This document shows, piece by piece, positions 47,153 to 52,921 of a stretch of 64,000 bases of DNA. The stretch is from positions 1,860,001 to 1,924,000 of the forward strand of contig NZ_CP017754.1 of NCBI RefSeq assembly GCF_001854325.1. The letters are read 5' to 3'. The notes under the pieces were generated by a model that was not told the origin of the DNA, did not search any database, and saw nothing but the letters and a program-made list of their open reading frames with translations. Within the stretch, counting starts at the first letter, position 1. Each line of letters starts with the position of its first letter. The stretch is from Cupriavidus malaysiensis (GTDB taxonomy: Bacteria > Pseudomonadota > Gammaproteobacteria > Burkholderiales > Burkholderiaceae). The translations under genes and the position numbers were made by a program.

Positions 47153-48241
47153 TCAGCGGTCGAACGCTTCGATCATCCGGCGCTGGGCGTCGACGATCGC
47201 CAGGGCGTTGCCCGGGTGCCAGTCGGCGATCGAGTACGGCAGGTTGAAATACGGGTAGCGGCCGAACGCGAACCGGGCGAGCGGCGGCAGCGGCCGGTCC
47301 GCCCACGGGTTTTCGAGCAGCACGACGTCCTCATGGAACACGAACAGGACGGCCGACAGGCGGCTCTTCTTTTTGTCGTCGAGGCGGAAACGCCCGTCGT
47401 GGCCCATGCGTTTCGGGGCGGACGGGTCCTCGAACACGGGCGCACCCTTCCAGCCGTAGACCCCGTACCACATGGCGCCGCTGCACAGCCCCCGTCCGTG
47501 AAACCCACGGATCAGCGGGGACATCTGGTGCGGCTTGAGCAGTTGGGAGGTGGTGGGGCCACCGAAGTGGGTGAAGTCGGCGATGAGCACGCACGGCCGG
47601 TCGGGGGCCACCTGGGTCTCGTCCGGCTTCATCGAGCAAACCTTGCTGATGAGGTTGGCCTGGACGCTGTCGCCTTCCTTCGTCGGGTCCGGTCGACCGC
47701 CCGGGGTCAGCTCGGTCACGGCCATACGGAGGGTCCGCTCGCCCACCGTCGTTTCCGAGCGTTCGATCCCGTACGGGTGCTCACCGTCGGGCGTGTTGGC
47801 CGCGGCCATCAGCTTGTCCTGTTGCTTGTCCTGGTGCTTCGAGAACACCTCGACCGTCACCGGCCCGTCGCCGGCGTCCACGGTGAAGTCAGGCGTGGCG
47901 TCGCTCGCCCGGATGATCGGCGTGACGTCGAATCCTGCTTCGAGCAGGCCGCCGTACGCGCGGATCTCCGCCAGGGCCGACGACGCACCGCTGTCGTCCT
48001 GGAGGTTGCGCAGGCGGTCACCGAGATCCTTCAACCACGTTTCGCCGCCGGTCTCCTGGGCGATGGCCGGCACCGCCAGGCGGACCAGGTTGTCGACCGG
48101 GCGCGGTTCCCGCGAGCACAGGGCGAACCACGTGGGGTGGCGCGTCCCGGTGGGTAGAAGCGGGGCCTTGTCGATCCCCTCGATCTCCTCGGGGGTGAAC
48201 AGGTCGGACAGGCTCGCGATGGTGGGCGTGGTGGTGCTCAT
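47153..48241 (-). CDS. possible PD-(D/E)xK-type nuclease-like protein
   Basis: The 362-residue protein has a segment reminiscent of restriction-endonuclease folds at residues 92-135: Glu92 in a helix (EIRAYGGLLEAGFDVTP), Pro-Asp at 117-118 (TPDFTV) and EVFSK at 131-135. The canonical E-x-K is not exact, so activity is uncertain. GAAGGA precedes the ATG. It sits directly upstream of the membrane GTPase in the same direction, which suggests a functional pair. No other family recognised. Confidence 0.6.
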   Translation of the reverse strand: MSTTTPTIASLSDLFTPEEIEGIDKAPLLPTGTRHPTWFALCSREPRPVDNLVRLAVPAIAQETGGETWLKDLGDRLRNLQDDSGASSALAEIRAYGGLLEAGFDVTPIIRASDATPDFTVDAGDGPVTVEVFSKHQDKQQDKLMAAANTPDGEHPYGIERSETTVGERTLRMAVTELTPGGRPDPTKEGDSVQANLISKVCSMKPDETQVAPDRPCVLIADFTHFGGPTTSQLLKPHQMSPLIRGFHGRGLCSGAMWYGVYGWKGAPVFEDPSAPKRMGHDGRFRLDDKKKSRLSAVLFVFHEDVVLLENPWADRPLPPLARFAFGRYPYFNLPYSIADWHPGNALAIVDAQRRMIEAFDR

Positions 48242-48408
48242 ACGACGGATCCTTCAGCGGACGGGTGGGCGGGCAAGCGAACGATTGTACGGGGACCGCA
48301 GGGCGATTGCTTGACCATCGGGAGGCGCCGGCGTGTCACCCGATCACCCGGGCTTGAACGGCGAACGGCCGCCACCCGGGCGACCGTTTCGACGCGTCCG
48401 AATCGGGA

Positions 48409-48759
48409 TCACCAACCGCGCGGCGGGAGCCAGTCCCGGGAGTGCTCGTTCAGGAACCGGCGGGTCCGGTAAAACGAGCGCAGGGTGGTCAGCGGCAGCG
48501 CCACCCCACGTTCTTGGGCGACGCGCAACGCCAGGTCCCGCATCTTGGCGGTCGGCGCACGCGGTCCGAAGATGAAGAACGGGTGGCGCAGGAACCGCAG
48601 GGCGGCCAGATCGGCCCGGGCCTCGTGGCTGAACGGTGCGCGCAGCAGGGCACGGACCAGTCCGAAGATCGCGGTCATGATCCAGACCCAGGCCAGGAAC
48701 AGGAAGGACACGCCGATCGCGCCGGCGATCAGGGCAAGGACGATTTTAAGGCCGACCAC
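48409..48759 (-). CDS. small membrane protein
   Basis: The 116-residue protein starts at a GTG preceded by AGGAGGAGAACC; longer frames begin upstream of the promoter start point. One long hydrophobic region (residues ~5-38, LKIVLALIAGAIGVSFLFLAWVW...) is followed by a basic cytoplasmic-type tail. It is the leftward product of the bidirectional promoter at 48798-48879. No family recognised. Confidence 0.7.
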   Translation of the reverse strand: MVGLKIVLALIAGAIGVSFLFLAWVWIMTAIFGLVRALLRAPFSHEARADLAALRFLRHPFFIFGPRAPTAKMRDLALRVAQERGVALPLTTLRSFYRTRRFLNEHSRDWLPPRGW

Positions 48760-48797
48760 GGTTCTCCTCCTGCTGGTCTGTTGGCGGTGTTCGGACC

Positions 48798-48879
48798 AAC
48801 TTAGCGGGTCATGGGGCGAAGTCAACCCCGTGCCCTGGCACGGCTCGCCGCTTGACGGGCCTGCACGACCTGCTAGGTT
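48798..48879. promoter_or_regulatory. divergent promoter pair around one palindrome
   Basis: Leftward: TTGACT (48820-48825), 16 bp, TAAGTT (48798-48803). Rightward: TTGACG (48852-48857), 16 bp, TAGGTT (48874-48879). One perfect palindrome CCGTGCCCTGGCACGG (48828-48843) lies between them, centred near -45 for the left and -51 for the right promoter. Confidence 0.82.
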
Positions 48880-48929
48880 TCGGGCACGCGGTCCACGTTC
48901 AGAGGCCGGACACGAGGAGGAGACCTGCG

Positions 48930-49289
48930 ATGCGGCTGTTCAAACCCATGGCCCTGGCCACCACGATCGGCATCTGCGCGATGACCGGTGGCGGCGACGC
49001 CAACGGCAGCACCGGCTTCACCCTGCCGACGTCGCTGGCGGCCGTACGCCAGGACGCGACGGCGGTGTGCGACCGGATCCCGGGCGAGGCGGGGCAGGCG
49101 GGTCTGCCGGCGTTGGGCGCGATGTCGAACGGCTGCTACAACGCGGTGGCGTTCGTGAACACCAAGCTCGTCGCGGTGCTGGGCGACGGCGGGTCGGCGC
49201 TGATCGTCCCGGACGACGGCGGACCGATCTTGCTGCGCGTGGCGACCATGACCGAGGGCATCGGGGCCCGGGTTCGCAACGCGCGGTAA
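48930..49289 (+). CDS. small exported protein
   Basis: A 119-residue protein with an N-terminal signal-like segment (MRLFKPMALATTIGICAMTG) and two cysteines in the mature part (AVCDRIPG, NGCYNAV). GAGGAGGAGACC precedes the ATG and the gene is flanked by a promoter with palindrome and a terminator. No family recognised. Confidence 0.72.
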   Translation: MRLFKPMALATTIGICAMTGGGDANGSTGFTLPTSLAAVRQDATAVCDRIPGEAGQAGLPALGAMSNGCYNAVAFVNTKLVAVLGDGGSALIVPDDGGPILLRVATMTEGIGARVRNAR

Positions 49290-49309
49290 GGCGCGCACCG
49301 TGGAGCGAC

Positions 49310-49336
49310 CAGGCGGCCATCAGGGCCGCCTGTTGC
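49310..49336 (+). terminator. terminator after the 48930 gene
   Basis: AGGCGGC/GCCGCCT stem (49312-49332) with a short T-containing tail. Confidence 0.6.
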
Positions 49337-49375
49337 GTTATGCTGCTGATCCGCTCGATCGCACCATCGCACCGT

Positions 49376-49864
49376 ATGCCCATCCAACCCGAACGTCATC
49401 CACCCCTGGACCTTCAACCGAACACGGTGCTTTACCGCGGCGTCAACCGGGGCATGCACGACGACGGCCGGGGCTTGCGCCCGCGAAACCCGGACAAGCC
49501 GTTCGAGAAGCACGTGTACTTCGACGGCACGTGGAAGCTGGACGGCTCGATCAACTTCGGCACACCGCACGGGCAGGCGGTGCACGCGCACCAGTGGGAC
49601 AGCGAGGGATTCAACGGCCCCGCGCTCTCGTTCACCACCATCGAGAAGGTCGCGCGGCGCTTCGCCACCACCGACGGGCTGGAGGACGGCGTGGTGTACG
49701 CGGTGACGGTGGCCGAGCTGGAAGCGGCGGGATGCAGCCTCCAAGATCCCAGGGTCTACACCTCGGGACTGCAGAACCCCGACGAGCACGAGGTGATCGT
49801 GGTCCCACCGACCGGCGGTGAGCTGAGCCTCGACCGGGTGCGGGTGACCGAGGTGGTGGCGTAG
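49376..49864 (+). CDS. mono-ADP-ribosyltransferase-like protein
   Basis: The 162-residue protein carries the three landmarks of R-S-E class ADP-ribosyltransferases in correct order and spacing: Arg21 in LYRGV, an STS-like Ser85-Phe-Thr-Thr followed by an Ala/Phe helix (IEKVARRFAT), and an E-x-E pair, Glu137-His-Glu139, in DEHEVIV. These residues bind NAD and catalyse transfer in the family. There is no signal peptide, so it would act in the producing cell, or in a recipient if delivered. Whether it is a toxin, a regulator or a phage-style modifier cannot be read from context. Confidence 0.6.
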   Translation: MPIQPERHPPLDLQPNTVLYRGVNRGMHDDGRGLRPRNPDKPFEKHVYFDGTWKLDGSINFGTPHGQAVHAHQWDSEGFNGPALSFTTIEKVARRFATTDGLEDGVVYAVTVAELEAAGCSLQDPRVYTSGLQNPDEHEVIVVPPTGGELSLDRVRVTEVVA

Positions 49865-50047
49865 GCCTGGGCGATCGGTAGGGCTCGGGCGCGTGAAACC
49901 CCGCCTCCGGCGGCTTGGGCACCATCCCCGGCGAGTACCTGCGGTGACCGGGCCGGGCTCAACGCGGTGAGGAGCAGTGCACCTGGTTTCATGGGGGCGA
50001 CCGCCGGCCGGGTGTCGCCTGCTGGTGGCAGGGCGATCGGGACCGGG

Positions 50048-50063
50048 AGGTGCCATGGCACGG
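50048..50063. promoter_or_regulatory. palindrome copy at the left edge of oriV
   Basis: AGGTGCCATGGCACGG, 31 bases before the first iteron. No promoter was seen beside it. Confidence 0.55.
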
Positions 50064-50078
50064 GGATTCGCACCCGAG

Positions 50079-50300
50079 CATCCCATTCGGTTCGCCCCCC
50101 TGCGGGATCGTCGCCGGAGGTGTGTTTCGGTCGCGCGGCAGTGGTTCTGCCCGCTCATTCATCGACCTATGGGCCGCCAGGAGGCGGCAAACCACGCCAT
50201 CAAGAGCATCGCGGCGGTACCACGGCGCGCGCTCTGCGGCAGAACATCCCATTCGGTTCGCCCCCACCAGCAGGAAAACATCCCACTCGGTTCCCACCCC
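50079..50300 (+). repeat. three dispersed iterons
   Basis: Copies of the B-type iteron (CATCCCATTCGG, then TTCGCCCC) begin at 50079 and 50245; a diverged one begins at 50279. All share the orientation of the tandem array. Confidence 0.8.
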
Positions 50301-50471
50301 TGGCGTTGGCCCCGCCCCGTGCCGGGGGCAGGTGTTCGGGGCGCACGGGTTCCGGGGTTGAGTGCCAGGAGCCGCTAGGCTCCCAAAAGGTTTTGACGTT
50401 CCCGGAGGGGATCGGTTGAACCACGCGCCGGAGGTGATGGCAAAACGTTATGTTCTTCGTTCGGTGGGTTC

Positions 50472-50501
50472 GGGTGAACCGCCAGAAAGGCGGGTTCACC
50501 C
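50472..50501. repeat. 12-bp inverted repeat in oriV
   Basis: GGGTGAACCGCC pairs with GGCGGGTTCACCC around an AGAAA loop, with one bulged base. Confidence 0.7.
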
Positions 50502-50538
50502 AGGAACCCCTTCACCGTTTTTCTCTAGAGTATTGCTG

Positions 50539-50598
50539 TTAGCTATCAAGCAGGGGGTGCGCGTCCGGAGGACGCACCCCTGCTTAATAGCTTAAGAG
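50539..50598. repeat. long imperfect inverted repeat in oriV
   Basis: TTAGCTATCAAGCAGGGG on the left matches CCCCTGCTTAATAGCTTAA on the right around a GC-rich inner stem. It could form a cruciform or terminate transcripts entering the iterons. Confidence 0.65.
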
Positions 50599-50647
50599 CT
50601 TAAGGCGGGCTGGAACGCCCGTCTGTCAAGGCTTTCAGGGGGGGGGG

Positions 50648-50756
50648 CATCCGATTGGGTTCGCCCCTTCATCCCATTCGGTTCGCCCCTTCATCCGATT
50701 GGGTTCGCCCCCCATCCCATTCGGTTCGCCCCCTCATCCGATCGGGTTCGCCCCCT
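50648..50756 (+). repeat. five tandem 21-22-bp iterons
   Basis: Units start at 50648, 50670, 50692, 50713 and 50735, each CATCCSATTSGG followed by TTCGCCCC. They alternate between an A form (CCGATTGGG, with the fifth CCGATCGGG) and a B form (CCCATTCGG). Spacing of two helical turns puts all on one face of DNA. Predicted binding sites of the TrfA-like protein. Confidence 0.9.
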
Positions 50757-50806
50757 GGGGCGTCCCATGTGAAGGTCCTGCTGGTAAAGATTTTCGTAGG
50801 CAAGCC

Positions 50807-50834
50807 TTGACATGACCGGGGCCTGGAGTTGTAC
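50807..50834 (+). promoter_or_regulatory. candidate rep promoter
   Basis: TTGACA (50807-50812), 16 bp, TTGTAC (50829-50834), between the iterons and the RHH gene. Weaker -10 than at other element promoters. Confidence 0.5.
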
Positions 50835-50849
50835 TGGACCAGAGCGCAG

Positions 50850-50915
50850 ATGATCGCGCGCAACGTTCACGATGGGCCTGCCACGGCGGGCCATGACCGA
50901 CGCCTCTCGGACTAA
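50850..50915 (+). CDS. possible 21-residue leader peptide of the rep operon
   Basis: MIARNVHDGPATAGHDRRLSD is encoded between the rep promoter and the RHH gene, and its TAA lies in the loop of the following terminator hairpin. There is little room for a ribosome site after the predicted start point, so translation is uncertain. If translated, ribosome position would control hairpin formation. Confidence 0.35.
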   Translation: MIARNVHDGPATAGHDRRLSD

Positions 50916-50934
50916 ACCCCGAGGGGCGTTTTTC
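50900..50934 (+). terminator. terminator/attenuator in the rep leader
   Basis: An 11-bp stem with one G-T pair (50900-50910 with 50919-50929), then TTTTTCG. It stands only 18 bases before the RHH ATG, between promoter and gene, so it would act as an attenuator. Confidence 0.8.
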
Positions 50935-50951
50935 GTTTACCGGAGATCACG

Positions 50952-51155
50952 ATGGCGTCCCCCTCGAAATCGTCGAAGAAGCAGATGGAGCAGCTCAACA
51001 TGCGGCTCGAGACGGCCGTGCTCGCGCAGCTCGACCGCATGGCGGCGGAGCGCTCGACGACGCGGAGCGACGTGTTGCGGACGCTGTTGGCTGCATGGAT
51101 GCGCGATCCTTCCAGCGTGGTGGTTGGCTTCCCCGTGATCGGGAGCGCGAAATGA
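50952..51155 (+). CDS. ribbon-helix-helix regulator upstream of rep
   Basis: A 67-residue protein with a CopG/Arc-type core: LNMRLETAVLAQLDRMAAER then TTRSDVLRTLLAAWM. The ribosome site GGAG and the ATG follow the attenuator. Its stop overlaps the start of the initiator gene (ATGA), so the two are coupled. Likely a copy-number or autogenous regulator of rep, as CopG-type proteins are in other plasmids. Confidence 0.75.
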   Translation: MASPSKSSKKQMEQLNMRLETAVLAQLDRMAAERSTTRSDVLRTLLAAWMRDPSSVVVGFPVIGSAK

Positions 51156-52348
51156 ACCGGCGCCCGTTCCCGTTCCGCTACGCAGCGCAAGATCGTCAAC
51201 CGGTCGTGGTGGTAGAACCGGCATCGGCACCGGTGACCGTTGTTGACATGCAGCGCGCCAAGACCACGATCGAGCCGCGCCAGGGCAAGAGCGTGAAGAC
51301 CGGTGGTGAAGAAACGGTCGCCTGGCCGTCCCCGTTCACGCCCAACGCGCTGTTGCGCTTCGCTCTGTTCGGTGCTCAACGGGAACGGATGGCCGCCGCG
51401 AAGATCTTCCCGCGCCAATCCAGCACGACGGACGGGCGTTTCCTGATCGCGGAGACCGCGCACTACCGTATCGAGTACGACGGGGACGAGGCGCTCAACG
51501 CGGACGACCTGATGGTCCTCCTGGTGTGCTTTGCCATCGCACGCAACGCGGGTGACATGGGCGCCTACGTGCCGATCTCCCTCAGCGAATGCAACCGTTA
51601 TCTTTGGAAGTCGCGCAGCGGCAAGAACACGCTCCTGTTCCGGCAATCGCTGATGCGCCTCTTCAAGGGCTACATCAAGATCACGGTCGACGGTGTGGGC
51701 ATCAAGCGCCAGCGGTTCCTGGCGAACTACGACAACGACGACACGGACCCGAACAACCCTGTCTACTGGATCCGCATCGACAAGGGCATGGCCCCGTTGT
51801 TCGAGGCCGACGCCACCGAGATCGACGTGGTGCGGATGGCCCACTTGAACAGCTACCTGGCGAAGTGGCTCCACGGTTTCTACTCGACCCACGACGGCAG
51901 GAAGGATTACTCGGTCAGCGAGCTGCAGGAACTGAGCGGATCGTCGTACCTGCCGCTGTTCAAGTTCCGGGCCAAGCTCCGGGAGGCCGTCAAGGAGCTG
52001 ATGGAAGCCAAGACGATCACCAACGAGAAGGGCGAGGAGAGGGCGATTCGCCCTCTGTTTGGCGCGGGCACGACCATCACCAAGGGCGACATGCTCCACG
52101 TCGTCAAGGCCAGCCGTTCGATGATGATCGGTCCGGCGAAGAAGGCCGCGGCGCAACCGATCACCGTGCCGGCAACCGCCGATGCGCACACGGAACGGCG
52201 CGGGAACGTCCCGGCGGTGACCCTCCCGACGCAACGGGTGGACGACGCACCGTTCGTGTCTGCTGGCGCGGATCCGTTCGACGAGCGGGACACGCGCTCG
52301 CCAGCGGAGAGGGCTGCTGCACGCCAACGGGCCCGCGTTGCTCTCTGA
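51152..52348 (+). CDS. TrfA-type plasmid replication initiator
   Basis: The 398-residue protein matches the TrfA pattern: PNALLRFALFG, then YRIEYDGDEALNADDLMVLLVC, a winged-helix segment with VPISLSECNRYLWKSRSG, and YWIRIDKGMAPLF...LAKWLHGFYSTH, SSYLPLFKFRAKLREAVKEL. TrfA binds iterons and opens the origin. The ~60-residue N-terminal and ~80-residue C-terminal tails are variable. Together with the iterons just upstream it defines a functional-looking replicon inside the integrated element. ATG chosen by overlap with the RHH gene. Confidence 0.85.
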   Translation: MNRRPFPFRYAAQDRQPVVVVEPASAPVTVVDMQRAKTTIEPRQGKSVKTGGEETVAWPSPFTPNALLRFALFGAQRERMAAAKIFPRQSSTTDGRFLIAETAHYRIEYDGDEALNADDLMVLLVCFAIARNAGDMGAYVPISLSECNRYLWKSRSGKNTLLFRQSLMRLFKGYIKITVDGVGIKRQRFLANYDNDDTDPNNPVYWIRIDKGMAPLFEADATEIDVVRMAHLNSYLAKWLHGFYSTHDGRKDYSVSELQELSGSSYLPLFKFRAKLREAVKELMEAKTITNEKGEERAIRPLFGAGTTITKGDMLHVVKASRSMMIGPAKKAAAQPITVPATADAHTERRGNVPAVTLPTQRVDDAPFVSAGADPFDERDTRSPAERAAARQRARVAL

Positions 52349-52350
52349 TC

Positions 52351-52374
52351 AACGGCCCTTCGGGGCCGTTTCCC
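52351..52374 (+). terminator. terminator after rep
   Basis: ACGGCCC/GGGCCGT stem with a TTCG tetraloop (52352-52369), then TTCCC. Confidence 0.8.
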
Positions 52375-52375
52375 A

Positions 52376-52684
52376 TCACCCCCTGGCAGGACTCATCCGG
52401 TACCGCGCGTGCACGTGCGGACGCTCGGCCGGCAGGTTGTAGCACCAGACCTGCGGCTCCCCCTCGGCACCCTGGCGCTCCCCCACCAGTCGGTTGAACA
52501 TCCGCCCCACCTTGCGCCGCCACCCATGGGGCAGCGATGACCAGAGGGCGGCGTGGTGCGGGTCCCGCCGGCAGAGCTGGCGCAGGGTCCCGTCCTGGTG
52601 GTCGAGCCGCGCGAGCAGCCCGGCGAGCAGTACGCGGGCGATGGCGGCAGGGGTGGGGTCGAGGTCGAGCAGGGTGGTGGTCAT
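52376..52684 (-). CDS. small hypothetical protein
   Basis: A 102-residue basic protein (MTTTLLDLDPTPAAIARVLLAG...) with helical N terminus, an LCRRDPHHAALW segment and Trp/Arg-rich C terminus. Convergent with rep across the shared hairpin. The upstream context offers a GGAGAACC ribosome site. No family recognised. Confidence 0.6.
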   Translation of the reverse strand: MTTTLLDLDPTPAAIARVLLAGLLARLDHQDGTLRQLCRRDPHHAALWSSLPHGWRRKVGRMFNRLVGERQGAEGEPQVWCYNLPAERPHVHARYRMSPARG

Positions 52685-52853
52685 CGGGTTCTCCAGGATC
52701 GTTGATCGGACGCCACCCCGCGCGATCGCGTGATGGCTCTACATATATTGAAAAACCGCCCCTAACTCACACCGATTTCCCGAACTGTTACAAAAAAGTT
52801 GACCGCGCTCCCAGGCCAACCTTCCGTCCTGCACCACCACCCGACCTCCTGAT

Positions 52854-52904
52854 TTGACAAGCCTGTCGTACCTGCTACCGGTACGTACCCGTGCCCTGGC
52901 ACAG
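52854..52904 (+). promoter_or_regulatory. topB promoter with palindrome at the start point
   Basis: TTGACA (52854-52859), 16 bp, TACCGG (52876-52881). CCGTGCCCTGGCACAG (52889-52904) is centred about +9, a position that would block polymerase. Confidence 0.75.
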
Positions 52905-52921
52905 CTTGGAGGAGGCTCGTC

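Larger units (their letters stand above)
49865..50951. other. replication origin region (oriV) with iterons and hairpins
   Basis: This 1.09-kb noncoding region precedes the RHH/TrfA-like operon. It holds a palindrome copy (50048-50063), three dispersed and five tandem iterons, two strong inverted repeats (50472-50501 and about 50539-50598), a locally AT-rich stretch (about 50,510-50,620), a promoter, a possible leader peptide and an attenuator. The combination is typical of an iteron-controlled plasmid origin. No protein gene longer than the leader peptide is convincing. Confidence 0.8.

Noticed and set aside
50648..50756. Tandem repeats considered as a CRISPR array
   Set aside because: Units are contiguous with no unique spacers and lie directly upstream of a TrfA-type gene, so they are iterons.
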